From Acidobacteriota bacterium (GTDB lineage Bacteria > Acidobacteriota > Terriglobia > Acidiferrales > UBA7541): a stretch of DNA of 52,034 nt. The DNA is taken from positions 1-52,034 of the forward strand of contig QHYM01000126.1 in NCBI GenBank assembly GCA_003223295.1, given 5' to 3'. The translations under genes were made by a program, and so were the position numbers. A model generated the notes under the pieces. That model searched no databases and was not told where the DNA came from. It saw only the letters and a program-made list of their open reading frames with translations. Shown piece after piece: positions 8,636 to 18,005 of this stretch (positions are counted from its first letter, which is position 1; every line of letters starts with the position of its first letter).

Positions 8636-8947
8636 CGAAACGACCTGCCCTTATATGAAGTGAGAGTGGCGCACTGCGCGAGCGGCGCGCAGCCCTTGAC
8701 GGACTATAGGCGGGGCGAGAAGGTGCTGTCAAATGAATGAGTTGGGGGAGTTGTGGAAATGAGGCACCCAATGTGCGGCTCAAGATGGCGAGATGGCCAC
8801 GCCTGTACTACGAGCATATTGCGTATCATTTTAATAGGGGCCTATACTGAGATTGATTCGCCACTTTTGGGCGTGCGCAGGGCGGATAAGTGTTTCTTCG
8901 GGTCCTGACCTGCCCCTTGGCTCAGAGTTCCAGGGGCAGACGGCAGT
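8636..8947. other. Divergent intergenic region (RodZ-like / diguanylate cyclase)
   Basis: 312 bp between divergent genes with no coding frame of its own. It holds the plus-strand promoter at 8819-8848. No palindrome strong enough to call an operator was found. Confidence 0.5.
8819..8848 (+). promoter_or_regulatory. Sigma-70-type promoter for the diguanylate cyclase gene
   Basis: -35 TTGCGT (8819-8824), 18-bp spacer, -10 TATACT (8843-8848). Transcription would begin near 8855, giving a leader of about 93 nt before the GTG start. Confidence 0.6.
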
Positions 8948-10123
8948 GTGCACAGGGGCGAAACCGAAAGACGGTTGGAAAACCACAAAGGGCGGGCTTA
9001 CCGAGGCGTGGAAGAAGTAAAACAGTTTCCGGCTGTAGAGCGGCGGCGCAATGTTGGAACGTCGTCCGACCGCGAAAAAGGGGAAGTCGCGGTCTTCCAG
9101 GAATTGGGGAAGGCGCTCACCTCGTCCCTGCAGCTCGACCAGGTCCTCCGCACCATCATGGAGAAGATCGACGAATTCCTGCGCCCAGATAACTGGTCGC
9201 TGTTGCTGCTGGATGAGGAAAATCAGGAACTGTATTTTGAACTAGCCGTGGGTAAAGCCTCACAAGCGCTGAGAGATGTGCGCATCAAGATGGGGCAAGG
9301 CATCGCCGGCTGGGTGGCGCAGCATGGGGAAACCGTGGTTGTGCCCGATACCTCCAAGGACACACGCTTCTTCTCCAAAGTCGATGAAAAGACCAAAACC
9401 GAGACGCAGTCCATCGTGGCGGTTCCTGTCCGCTTTCGAGACACCTGCCTTGGCGTGATCGAGTTGATCAACTGCATTGGTCCGAGTGGGTTCGATCCGC
9501 GGGACTTGAAGCTGCTGGAAGCGCTCTCGGACTTTGCCGCCATCGCGCTCGAAAACGCGCGGCACGTCAAGAAAATTCACGACCTGACCATCCGGGACGA
9601 TTGCACGACCCTTTACAACGCGCGGCACATGAGTTTCATCCTGGAGACGGAAATCTATCGCTCCCAGCGCTACAACTACGAGTTCTCGCTGGTATTCATC
9701 GACCTTGACCATTTCAAAATGGTGAACGATACGCACGGGCACCTGGTGGGATCACGGCTGCTGGCGGAGATCGGGAACGCCTTGAAGGTCCATTGCCGGT
9801 TGATCGATTTTGCGTTCCGCTACGGCGGGGACGAATTCGTGCTTTTGTTGCCACAAACGTCCAAGGAAAACGCGCTCAACGTCGCGCGCCGTTTGCACAA
9901 ACTGATCCGGGAGGGCGTGTGGCTCGAACAGGAAGGCTTGAACATCCGCCTGACGCCCAGCCTCGGCGTGGCTTCTTACCCCGTGGATTCGCGCACCAAG
10001 GAAGGCCTGCTGCACCTCGCCGATGAGGCTATGTACCTGGTGAAAAACACCAACCGCGACAGTGTGGCGGCTGCAAACATCGGAATCCTGCCTAACACGG
10101 CGACCGCAGAGTCAGCAGGATAA
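8948..10123 (+). CDS. GAF-GGDEF diguanylate cyclase
   Basis: 391 residues. A GAF sensor domain (about residues 50-205, with RIKMGQGIAGWVAQHGETVV) precedes a GGDEF domain (about 220-375). The catalytic motif is intact: FRYGGDEFVLLLP, with GGDEF at 293-297. The metal and substrate region FIDLDHFKMVNDTHGH is also present. An RxxD inhibitory site (RLID, 284-287) stands exactly five residues before GGDEF, so c-di-GMP product inhibition is likely. There is no EAL domain, signal peptide or membrane segment; it is a cytoplasmic c-di-GMP synthase with an unknown GAF ligand. The start is a GTG with AGGGG upstream; a later start is possible. Confidence 0.92.
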   Translation: MHRGETERRLENHKGRAYRGVEEVKQFPAVERRRNVGTSSDREKGEVAVFQELGKALTSSLQLDQVLRTIMEKIDEFLRPDNWSLLLLDEENQELYFELAVGKASQALRDVRIKMGQGIAGWVAQHGETVVVPDTSKDTRFFSKVDEKTKTETQSIVAVPVRFRDTCLGVIELINCIGPSGFDPRDLKLLEALSDFAAIALENARHVKKIHDLTIRDDCTTLYNARHMSFILETEIYRSQRYNYEFSLVFIDLDHFKMVNDTHGHLVGSRLLAEIGNALKVHCRLIDFAFRYGGDEFVLLLPQTSKENALNVARRLHKLIREGVWLEQEGLNIRLTPSLGVASYPVDSRTKEGLLHLADEAMYLVKNTNRDSVAAANIGILPNTATAESAG

Positions 10124-10272
10124 TCTCTTTTCGTTGCAGTGCCCATCTTTGTCCATCCTCAAGCTCACAAATGCCATTCAAAATTTGCGCGCGACTCTGA
10201 GACACGGCTCGAAGTACAATGCTGCCCGTTCCCAGCTCAGCGAGGCGACCAAAAGAAAGGAATCTCGTTGTT

Positions 10273-10449
10273 ATGAGGCGTGCCCAGACTTCGATCAAGC
10301 TATGCAAATGCGGTCACGGCAAGAGCATCCATGCGGGAATCTTTCAGCGGAAACGAACGGGCCCGGCCAAGTGCAATTACCCTGATTGCCGCTGCTCCGG
10401 TTACCGGCCAGTTCCTGCGTCAGAATTGAAAGCCAGAAGCAAAGCGTAA
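10273..10449 (+). CDS. Small Cys-rich, probably zinc-binding protein
   Basis: 58 residues from the ATG at 10273, with AAAGGA about 11 nt upstream. Metal ligands are evenly placed: C11-x-C13-G-H15, H20, then C34, C39 and C41 (KLCKCGHGKSIHAG and AKCNYPDCRCSG). This looks like a treble-clef or ribbon-type zinc site. The rest is basic (RKRTGPAK), which would suit nucleic-acid binding. I do not recognise a named family. It is followed by its own terminator, so it is separate from the LPS genes. Confidence 0.7.
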   Translation: MRRAQTSIKLCKCGHGKSIHAGIFQRKRTGPAKCNYPDCRCSGYRPVPASELKARSKA

Positions 10450-10471
10450 GCCTCAAGATTGCGTCCATTGG

Positions 10472-10502
10472 AGCCGCTGTGCGCGAATCGTGCCCAGCGG
10501 CT
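10472..10502 (+). terminator. Intrinsic terminator after the small Cys-rich gene
   Basis: AGCCGCTG (10472-10479) pairs with CAGCGGCT (10495-10502), with a 15-nt loop, followed by a short T-rich tail (TTTTGTG counting the last stem base). It separates this gene from the LPS-export genes. Confidence 0.55.
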
Positions 10503-10541
10503 TTTGTGTACAGCCTTCCCAAATTTTGCTTAACTGAAAGC

Positions 10542-12929
10542 ATGACGAGAAGCGAAGCGGCCAGGTATGCGCGCTGGTCGGCTGCTGTGGCCTGCTTATT
10601 GGCGGCGCTTACTGTGGGTGTGTATCTGGAGCGCAAGTGGGTGGCGCATCGAGAAAAAGCAAAGGCCCCGCCGCCAGCGCCTGAGGGCGTGGTCCGGCAG
10701 GAGAGTGGGCTCACTTTCTCGAAAGGACTGGGAGCGCAAAAGCTTTTTACCGTGGAAGCATCAAAAGCGACGAACTTCAAGAATGATGCTGCGAGCCTGC
10801 TGGAAGACGTCAAGATCACAATTTTCGGAAAGACCGGTGAGCGGCGCGACATCATACACACGAAAAGCTGCCAGTACGAAAAGGAAGGGCAAAGTATGGT
10901 GTGCAGCGGTGAAGTCCAGCTCGACCTGCAAAGCGCGGAGGATGCGGAGCGGGCCGAGAAAAATCACGGAACGGCCGCACAAAAAGTTCATGTGGAGACG
11001 CGAGGAGTGACCTTTAACCGCGAGACGGGAATTGCACAATCGGACCAGCCCGTGAAATTCGTTTTTCCGAATGGCCAGGGAGAAGCAGTTGGCGTGGAGT
11101 ACCACTCTGAAGAGGGCACGGTGCGGCTGTTGCGGGACGTCAATTTTCTGCTGACCTCTGCCGAGGCAACCCCGAAAGGGAAAAACAGCGGAACGGTTGG
11201 CCGAGAGCCTGTTCGCGTCACCGCAAAGAGGGCCGATTTCGAGCGCGACTCCAGGATGATGCATCTTCGCGGGCTTGTAGAGGCACAGACGGCCACGGCC
11301 CATCTGCGGGCAGGGGAAATAACTTTGGTCCTGGACAAAGCGTTCCGCGCGGAGAAAGTAGTGGCCATCGCCGGCGCGAACGGGAAGGATCCGGAGCTGG
11401 AGTTTCAAGGTAAGGATAGTCAGGCCCATTTGAGCGGGGAAACGTTGACCGCCAGTTTCGCGCCGGAGGGATGGCTGACAAGAATGGAAGCTGCCGGCAA
11501 TGTTAAGGGCTCACGGCAAAGCGGGAAAGATGCCGATGACTTTAGCGCTGACAACGCTTCCATGGAGCTGTGGCCGAAACTGAATCAGCCCAAGGACCTG
11601 AACCTGAAGGGGAATGTGCGGCTGACGTCAAGGATGGAGAAAACGGGAGAATCGAGGACGCTGCAGACCAGTGCGTTGCTCGTGGAATTTGCCGAGGGCA
11701 AGAAAGGCCAAAGCAGCACGCTGGAGCGAGCGGAAACGCTGGCGAAGGGCACGCTTGAGTGGGCCGATCCGGCGGCACCGTTCACCATGTCTACAAATCC
11801 TGGAGAAACGGGCTCCGCGAGAACAAAACTGACCGCGGACAAGCTGGAGCTGAAATTCGGCGCCGATGGAAAAGCGAATCAGTTGGTTGCCGCCGGCAAT
11901 GTGCTGACGGAGAGAACCCTGCCGGGAAAACCGTTGCAAGCGGCCACCGCTCAAAATGGAGACGCGCAGTTGCTGGGGAGCGGCGGCTGGTCGCAGTTGG
12001 AATTGCAAGGAGATGTAAAGCTGAAGGAGGGCGACCGAAGCGGCCAGGCGGGCCAGGTTGTATTTGTCAGGCCGGCACAAACGGCCACGCTAACGGGGAA
12101 CGCGGTGGTGCGCGATGCAACGACAGAGACGCGAGCGCCGCGCATTACCTTTGTGCAGAGCTCTGGAGAGATACGCGCCGACGGTGGTGTGCGATCCACC
12201 GATTTCTCGGCGAAAGGGGCCAGCCTGCAACTGGCGGCGATGCCCGCGAATATCTCCGCGGACATGCTGCGCGCGAATTCCAATACGGCCAGAGCCCTTT
12301 ACACCGGTCACGCGCGCTTGTGGCAGGGAGATTCCGTGATGGAGGCGGATTCCATCGAGCTGTTGCGCGAGACGAAAATCCTAAATGCCTCGGGAAATGT
12401 TCGCGCGGTGTTTCCGCAGAGCGCGGGGCAAGCTCCGGCGCGGACACTGGCGGTGCAACAACGCGTGCCCAGCAAGGTGAAGCTCTGGCATGTCAGTGCC
12501 GGCGCATTGACCTACCGAGACGCCGAAAGCCGCGCGCATCTCGAAAAGAACGTGGTGGCGAAAGCGCCGGACTACGAAATACGCGCCCCGCTGATGGACC
12601 TGTATTTCACGCGAAGCGAGAAAGGCGCTCCAGCTTCCGCGGGCGCCTCACCTTCTGCAACTCCTTCCGGAACGCAGCAGATCAGCCGTGCGGTTGCTAC
12701 TGGGGGCGTGATCGTGGAGCAGGGAACCAGGAGGGCTGCTGCCGAGCGGGGCGAATACTCCGCCGCGGACGGAAAATTCGTGATGAGCGGCGGAAATCCC
12801 ACAATTTTCGACGCTTCCGAAGGGACGACAACAGGCCGTCAATTGACCTTCTTTTTAGCGGATGATACGATCATCGTGGACTCAGAAAATGGTTCGCGGA
12901 CGTTGACGAAGCACCGAGTCGAGAAATGA
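10542..12929 (+). CDS. LptC/LptA (OstA)-type LPS transport protein, long form
   Basis: 795 residues from the ATG at 10542; upstream codons in frame are not supported. Residues about 10-30 are a transmembrane anchor (ARWSAAVACLLAALTVGVYL), as in LptC. Next comes an LptC-like beta region (KLFTVEASKATNFKN, EDVKITIFGK) and then repeated OstA/LptA-type strands, including MHLRGLVEAQTATAHLRAGEITL, LTADKLELKFGADGKANQLVAAG and GVIVEQGTRRAAAERGEYSA. LptA is usually under 200 residues, so this is a long fused or expanded periplasmic bridge. It is followed after 6 bp by lptB, the ATPase that drives LPS extraction. Confidence 0.82.
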   Translation: MTRSEAARYARWSAAVACLLAALTVGVYLERKWVAHREKAKAPPPAPEGVVRQESGLTFSKGLGAQKLFTVEASKATNFKNDAASLLEDVKITIFGKTGERRDIIHTKSCQYEKEGQSMVCSGEVQLDLQSAEDAERAEKNHGTAAQKVHVETRGVTFNRETGIAQSDQPVKFVFPNGQGEAVGVEYHSEEGTVRLLRDVNFLLTSAEATPKGKNSGTVGREPVRVTAKRADFERDSRMMHLRGLVEAQTATAHLRAGEITLVLDKAFRAEKVVAIAGANGKDPELEFQGKDSQAHLSGETLTASFAPEGWLTRMEAAGNVKGSRQSGKDADDFSADNASMELWPKLNQPKDLNLKGNVRLTSRMEKTGESRTLQTSALLVEFAEGKKGQSSTLERAETLAKGTLEWADPAAPFTMSTNPGETGSARTKLTADKLELKFGADGKANQLVAAGNVLTERTLPGKPLQAATAQNGDAQLLGSGGWSQLELQGDVKLKEGDRSGQAGQVVFVRPAQTATLTGNAVVRDATTETRAPRITFVQSSGEIRADGGVRSTDFSAKGASLQLAAMPANISADMLRANSNTARALYTGHARLWQGDSVMEADSIELLRETKILNASGNVRAVFPQSAGQAPARTLAVQQRVPSKVKLWHVSAGALTYRDAESRAHLEKNVVAKAPDYEIRAPLMDLYFTRSEKGAPASAGASPSATPSGTQQISRAVATGGVIVEQGTRRAAAERGEYSAADGKFVMSGGNPTIFDASEGTTTGRQLTFFLADDTIIVDSENGSRTLTKHRVEK

Positions 12930-12935
12930 CGAGGT

Positions 12936-13661
12936 ATGCTGAAGCTCCAGGCCCTCGAGTTAAGCAAGTCTTACCGTGGCCGCAAAGTCGTTGACGACGT
13001 CGAACTGGAGATCGGTCAGGGTGAAGTCGTCGGGCTGCTCGGCCCGAATGGCGCAGGAAAGACGACAACGTTTTACATTCTCGTCGGTCTCGCCCGGCCG
13101 GACTCCGGCCGCGTGCTGCTGAACGGCGACGAAATCACCGACTTGCCCATGTATCTCCGAGCCCGAAGTGGGATCAGCTATCTCCCTCAGGAACCCTCGG
13201 TATTTCGACAACTTACAAGCGAAGAGAATCTGCTCGCGGTGCTGGAAACCCTCCCGCTCACGCCTGAGCAGCAGCGCGATCGGCTGGAGGAGTTGCTGGT
13301 GCAAATGGGGCTCGAAACGGTCCGAACGAGCAAAGCATACACGCTTTCAGGCGGGGAACGCCGCCGCCTCGAAATTGCCCGTTCCCTAACCCTACAGCCT
13401 TCCTTTATTCTTCTCGACGAACCTTTTTCCGGGATTGACCCTCTAACGGTGAAGGATCTCCAGGAAATTATCCGGGACTTGGCAAAATCGGGGATTGGCG
13501 TGCTGATTACCGATCATAACGTCCGCGAAACTCTTAGCGTAACGGATCACGCATACATCCTAAAAAATGGGAAAATATTCCGGAAAGGCCGCCCCGAGGA
13601 ACTGAGCGCCGATCCGGAAGTACGGCGCGTCTATCTCGGCGACCATTTTCGGCTCAACTGA
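12936..13661 (+). CDS. lptB: LPS export ABC transporter ATP-binding protein LptB
   Basis: 241 residues. Walker [10 protein letters not shown] (about 37-45), Q-loop in YLPQEPSVF, signature LSGGERRR, Walker [14 protein letters not shown] and an H-loop ITDHNVRE. The segment [21 protein letters not shown] and the ending [10 protein letters not shown] are LptB-specific. It powers movement of lipopolysaccharide from the inner membrane through the LptFG and LptC/A bridge. It follows the LptC/A gene and precedes rpoN, an order common in Gram-negative bacteria. LptF, LptG and LptD are not in the window. Confidence 0.95.
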   Translation: MLKLQALELSKSYRGRKVVDDVELEIGQGEVVGLLGPNGAGKTTTFYILVGLARPDSGRVLLNGDEITDLPMYLRARSGISYLPQEPSVFRQLTSEENLLAVLETLPLTPEQQRDRLEELLVQMGLETVRTSKAYTLSGGERRRLEIARSLTLQPSFILLDEPFSGIDPLTVKDLQEIIRDLAKSGIGVLITDHNVRETLSVTDHAYILKNGKIFRKGRPEELSADPEVRRVYLGDHFRLN

Positions 13662-13691
13662 TTTCAAGGACTGAAGAGAACGAGACCATAG

Positions 13692-15134
13692 ATGGCTTGG
13701 CAGGGACTCAAACTCAATCTCAAGGTCGCGCAGAAGCAGATTCTCACGCCCGGCCTCGTCCAGATGGTCAGCGTCCTGGCGCTCAACCGCCTCGAGCTGA
13801 AGGAAATGATCAACCAGGAAATGATTGCCAACCCGGTCCTCGAAGAACAGAGCGAAGAGCCTACCCAGGCTGATAATTACAGCGACGAAAATTTTCTGAA
13901 GGAAGAAACGGAAAAAGTTCCGGAGAAACCGGAGCCCAATCCCTTCGACGAGTTTGACGTTGGCACTTTCTTCAATCAGTACCTGGATACGGGCGGCGAC
14001 GGAGGCCAATCCCAGGAGCGCGAGGTCTCCGAGCGGCCCTCCTTCGAGAAGTTCCTCTCCTCTCCGACCGGGTTGACCGAACATCTTCAGTGGCAATTGA
14101 GTGTGTCGATCTGTTCCGATCCGGTGCGCCAGGTCACCGAGAATATCATTGGCAACCTGGATGAGAATGGCTATCTGACGGCGTCGTCCGAAGAGCTCAC
14201 CGAGAACGGAAAGTATTCCCAGGACGACCTGGACGATGCGCTGGCGGTGATTCAGGAGTTCGATCCCATGGGGGTGGGCGCGCGCGATTTGCGCGAATGC
14301 CTGCTGCTGCAACTGAAGGCGTTCGATCCGCAGAACTCGCTTGGGCAGCAAATCGTTTCCGAACATCTCAAGCAAGTGCAAACGAACCAGCTCAAAGAGA
14401 TTGCCCGCGCGCTGAATCGCCCGCTGGAAGTGGTGAAACGCGCCATCGACGTGATTAAGAAACTCGATCCCCGGCCGGGCCTGCGCTACAACAAGACAGA
14501 ACCGCGGCTGGTCGAGCCGGACGTCTACTTCCGCAAAGTGGACGCGCAATGGCAGGCGTTCCTCAATGAAGACGACATGCCGCAGTTGCGCCTAAGCCCC
14601 ACGTACCGCCGCTTACTGGTCAAGGACGCCGCCGACCGCGATGTGCGCAATTATGTGAAGGAGCGCTTCACCGCCGCCGTCCAGTTGATGAAGAACATCG
14701 AGCAGCGCAAGCACACGATTTTGCGTGTCTGCCAGTCCATCATCGCGCGGCAAGGCGAATTCCTGGATCACGGCCCGGATGCGCTCAAGCCGATGATGAT
14801 CAAGGAAGTGGCCGAAGAGGTTGGCGTGCATCCCTCCACGGTAAGCCGCGCCGTCGCCAGCAAATACGCGCACACGCCACAAGGCGTCCTGGAGCTGCGT
14901 TCCTTCTTCAGCGAATCGGTGAACGGTCCGGAAGGCGGCGGGATGTCGCTGCTGACCTTGAAACGCCTAGTCAAGAAAATGATCGAGGAAGAAGATTCCT
15001 CCAAGCCGCTCACCGACGAACAAATCGCCAAAAAGCTGGATGATGCCGGCATACACGTGACGCGGCGCACGGTGGCGAAATACCGCGAGGATATGCGCAT
15101 TCCCAGCACGCACCAGCGCCGTGTAAAAAGCTGA
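13692..15134 (+). CDS. rpoN: RNA polymerase sigma-54 factor
   Basis: 480 residues. The glutamine/leucine-rich region I (KVAQKQILTPGLVQMVSVLALNRLEL) binds activators and core polymerase. An acidic region II follows (EEPTQADNYSDENFLKEETEKVP). The core-binding region and HTH come next (KEVAEEVGVHPSTVSRAVASKY). The near-invariant RpoN box TRRTVAKYRE is at residues 457-466. All domains are present and the length is normal. It lies 30 bp after lptB and 11 bp before rapZ. In many genomes a hibernation factor gene lies between rpoN and rapZ; it is absent here. Confidence 0.97.
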   Translation: MAWQGLKLNLKVAQKQILTPGLVQMVSVLALNRLELKEMINQEMIANPVLEEQSEEPTQADNYSDENFLKEETEKVPEKPEPNPFDEFDVGTFFNQYLDTGGDGGQSQEREVSERPSFEKFLSSPTGLTEHLQWQLSVSICSDPVRQVTENIIGNLDENGYLTASSEELTENGKYSQDDLDDALAVIQEFDPMGVGARDLRECLLLQLKAFDPQNSLGQQIVSEHLKQVQTNQLKEIARALNRPLEVVKRAIDVIKKLDPRPGLRYNKTEPRLVEPDVYFRKVDAQWQAFLNEDDMPQLRLSPTYRRLLVKDAADRDVRNYVKERFTAAVQLMKNIEQRKHTILRVCQSIIARQGEFLDHGPDALKPMMIKEVAEEVGVHPSTVSRAVASKYAHTPQGVLELRSFFSESVNGPEGGGMSLLTLKRLVKKMIEEEDSSKPLTDEQIAKKLDDAGIHVTRRTVAKYREDMRIPSTHQRRVKS

Positions 15135-15145
15135 GCCGCTTTCCT

Positions 15146-16021
15146 GTGAAGCCGCCCACGCGACAGGACACGCGCCAACTGGTCATCCTCACCGGACTCT
15201 CCGGCTCCGGGAAAAGCACCGTGCTGCGGGCCTTTGAGGATATGGGCTTCTACTGCGTGGACAACCTTCCGGTCGATCTCATTCCCATTTTTGCGGAACT
15301 TCATGCCGCAGGCGAAGGCGACTTCGCCCGAGCAGCCCTGCTGGTGGACGCGCGCGAGGGCCTGCAGCTCGAGAAATTGCCTGCGCTTCTGAAGCATCTC
15401 AAGAAAGATCATCCGATTACGCTGGTGTTCATCGAGGCTAATGAAGACGCCCTGCTGAGACGCTACAGCGAAACCCGCCGTCCGCATCCACTCGGAAAGA
15501 ATTACTCCGTGCGCGAGAGTTTAAGCCACGAGCGCGCGCTGATGGAGCCCATTCGTAAACTGGCGGACGTGGTCATCGACTCCACGCAGTTCAATGTGCA
15601 TGAGCTTCGCCACTTCGTTACCACGCGCTTCAAGAATCCTTACACGCGCCCGCTGCTGGTATCGGTGGTCAGCTTTGGGTACCGCTATGGCGTGCCTTCG
15701 GATGCGGACTTGGTCTTTGATGTGCGTTTTCTGCCCAACCCGCATTTTGTTCCCCGGCTGCGCCCGTACAACGGCACAGACCCGAAAGTCCGTCAGTATA
15801 TTCGGTCGTTTCCGCAAACCGGCGAGTTCTTGCGGCGCATTGAAAGCCTGCTCACCTATTTGATTCCGCACTACATCCGCGAGGGCAAGAGCTATCTGAC
15901 GATCGCGTTTGGCTGCACCGGGGGGAAACACCGTTCGGTGATGCTGGCGGAATCGGTGCAAAAGGCGCTGGAGAAGCGCGACTATTCCGCCAAGGTGATT
16001 CACCGCGACATCGAGAAATAA
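15146..16021 (+). CDS. rapZ: RapZ-type nucleotide-binding protein
   Basis: 291 residues from a GTG start. Walker A GLSGSGKS is at residues 17-24, followed by FEDMGFYCVDNLPVDLIP and, in the C-terminal half, FGYRYGVPSDADLVFDVRFLPNPHF and FGCTGGKHRSV, all hallmarks of RapZ/YvcJ. In E. coli RapZ binds small RNAs and controls glucosamine-6-phosphate synthase; elsewhere YvcJ is a nucleotide-binding protein with unclear role. No glmS is visible here. It is closely coupled to rpoN (11 bp). Confidence 0.95.
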   Translation: MKPPTRQDTRQLVILTGLSGSGKSTVLRAFEDMGFYCVDNLPVDLIPIFAELHAAGEGDFARAALLVDAREGLQLEKLPALLKHLKKDHPITLVFIEANEDALLRRYSETRRPHPLGKNYSVRESLSHERALMEPIRKLADVVIDSTQFNVHELRHFVTTRFKNPYTRPLLVSVVSFGYRYGVPSDADLVFDVRFLPNPHFVPRLRPYNGTDPKVRQYIRSFPQTGEFLRRIESLLTYLIPHYIREGKSYLTIAFGCTGGKHRSVMLAESVQKALEKRDYSAKVIHRDIEK

Positions 16022-16069
16022 ATCGATACTCTGCGGGCGACGACTTGAGAAGCATTCAGCGCCGGAAAC

Positions 16070-16098
16070 TTGACATGCAGCAACACGGCGAATAGCGT
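16070..16098 (+). promoter_or_regulatory. Possible promoter in front of the MsbA-type gene
   Basis: -35 TTGACA (16070-16075), 17-bp spacer, -10-like TAGCGT (16093-16098). The predicted start site would fall at about the GTG codon at 16104. If the promoter is real, translation is leaderless or begins further in. Confidence 0.35.
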
Positions 16099-16103
16099 AA
16101 CAG

Positions 16104-18005
16104 GTGTCTGAACCAAGAGTTAGCGGGAGCGATGCTTTGCTATCGCCACAACTAAAACGCCTGCTAGGTTATATTCGCCCGTACCTTCTCCGGATGGTCA
16201 CGGGCGTGATATTTCTTGCCATAGTGGCGCTGGCGGAGGGCGCCATCGTATTTCTGATTGTGCCGATCATCGATCGCGTCCTGAATCCCGCTGCCATCGA
16301 TTCGGCGCTTTCTCTCTTCACCCTGCCCATCACCCACAAAACCATCTATCTGAATCATTTCTTTCCGCCCAGGATTCACAACGTCTGGACGGTTGTCTCG
16401 CTCTCTCTCCTGGTCGTGTTTCTGGTCAAGGCGATTGCCGAGTTTGTGGGCAATGGGCTCATTCAGTCTGTCGGGCACTACGCCGTGACCGATTTGCGGA
16501 ATGAGATTTACGCCAAGCTCATCCGCCAGCCTATCGCATTTTTCCAACACCAGCCGGCTGGCCGCCTGATGTCCGTGGTGATCAACGACGTGGAGCGCGC
16601 GCGTTTGGCGGTTTCGGAATACCTTGCAGATCTCTTTCGTCAGAGTTTTGCCTTGGTCGTATTCACCGCTGTGCTACTTCGTATCGATTGGGCCATGGCG
16701 CTTGGCTCTGGGGTATTTTTGCCGCTGGTCCTGTGGCCGGTGGGGAAACTGGGAAGGCGCATCCGCCGTTCGGTACAGGACAGCCAGACGCGCCTGGGGG
16801 AGCTCAGCCAGATACTGCAGGAAACAGTGAGCGGAAACCGCGTGGTCAAAGCTTTTGGCATGGAAGAGTTTGAGATTCGAAAGTTCCGCGCAGCCGCGCA
16901 ACGTCTGCTTCGCGAGACCATGCGCTGGGTTCGCGCCTACGTCGCCAGTTCACCCCTTATGGACCTGCTTCAGCCGGTTGTTATCTCTCTGCTTTTGCTT
17001 TATGCCCGTGACAAGATCCGGCTCCAGCAGATGACTTTGGGCATGTTCTTTGCTTTTGTCGTCGCGCTCTTCAAGTCTTACGAGCCCGTCAAACGCATGG
17101 GTTCGGTCTATCAACAATTCCAGCAGGCCGAAGGGGCCACCATTCAGGTTTTCAAATTTCTTGATCTAGCCGAGGAGGAGCAGGATGCTGCCGGTGCCAC
17201 GGCCCTGCCCGAGTTTTCACGCGAAATTCATTTTGAAAATGTTAGCTTTTCCTATGATTCGACGCCCGTGCTGGGCGGGATCGATTTCCGCGCCGGCAAC
17301 GGCGACGTGATCGCGCTGGTCGGGTCGAGCGGCGCTGGAAAAACAACTCTTGTCAATCTGCTCCCCAGGCTCTACGAGGTCAGTTCGGGAGCGATTCGTA
17401 TTGACGGAGTTGACATTCGTTCGGTCACTTTGCGTTCCTTGCGTGCGCAGATCGCGATGGTCACCCAGGAAAACATCCTGTTTCACGACACGGTGTGGAA
17501 CAACATTTGTTATGGGCTTACCAGCGTTCCGGAAGAAAAGGTCCTTGCCGCCGCCAAAGCAGCTCTGGCTGAGGATTTTATTCTGGCCCTGCCAAACGCG
17601 TACAATACAGTGATCGGAGAACGCGGAACGCGGCTCAGTGGCGGACAACGCCAGCGCATTGCAATCGCCCGGGCCATCTTAAAGGACTCACCCATTCTCA
17701 TTCTCGACGAAGCCACTTCGGAACTCGATGCGGAATCCGAACTTTACGTGCAAAAGGCCTTGGCCAATTTGATGGTGGGACGGACGACATTTGTCATCGC
17801 GCACCGTTTGGCGACTATCCGGCGCGCCGATAAGATCCTCGTGTTGGAGGGCGGCCGGATTCGCGAGAGCGGCACGCATACGGAACTCATTGCCCGCGGT
17901 GGCACGTACGCCCGTCTGCACGATTTGCAGTTTGCCGATGACGATATGCTCGCGCCGGCCCAAGCTGCGCCAGCCAACCTGGAATCCCCGCAGAATAGCT
18001 CATGA
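16104..18005 (+). CDS. MsbA-type lipid A/lipid exporter (ABC half-transporter)
   Basis: 633 residues with a fused six-helix membrane domain (about 25-345) and a nucleotide-binding domain (about 375-610). Walker A GSSGAGKTT, Q-loop MVTQENILFHDTVWNNI, signature LSGGQRQRIAIARAIL, Walker B ILILDEATSELD and H-loop IAHRLATI are all present. The combination with LptA/C and LptB upstream makes lipid A-core flipping the likely role. A multidrug exporter cannot be excluded from sequence alone. It starts at a GTG with weak ribosome binding site and overlaps yicC by 4 nt (ATGA). Confidence 0.88.
   Translation: MSEPRVSGSDALLSPQLKRLLGYIRPYLLRMVTGVIFLAIVALAEGAIVFLIVPIIDRVLNPAAIDSALSLFTLPITHKTIYLNHFFPPRIHNVWTVVSLSLLVVFLVKAIAEFVGNGLIQSVGHYAVTDLRNEIYAKLIRQPIAFFQHQPAGRLMSVVINDVERARLAVSEYLADLFRQSFALVVFTAVLLRIDWAMALGSGVFLPLVLWPVGKLGRRIRRSVQDSQTRLGELSQILQETVSGNRVVKAFGMEEFEIRKFRAAAQRLLRETMRWVRAYVASSPLMDLLQPVVISLLLLYARDKIRLQQMTLGMFFAFVVALFKSYEPVKRMGSVYQQFQQAEGATIQVFKFLDLAEEEQDAAGATALPEFSREIHFENVSFSYDSTPVLGGIDFRAGNGDVIALVGSSGAGKTTLVNLLPRLYEVSSGAIRIDGVDIRSVTLRSLRAQIAMVTQENILFHDTVWNNICYGLTSVPEEKVLAAAKAALAEDFILALPNAYNTVIGERGTRLSGGQRQRIAIARAILKDSPILILDEATSELDAESELYVQKALANLMVGRTTFVIAHRLATIRRADKILVLEGGRIRESGTHTELIARGGTYARLHDLQFADDDMLAPAQAAPANLESPQNSS

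Noticed and set aside
13560-14549. Minus-strand frame of 329 codons opposite rpoN
   Set aside because: Mirror of a clear sigma-54 gene; no family features.
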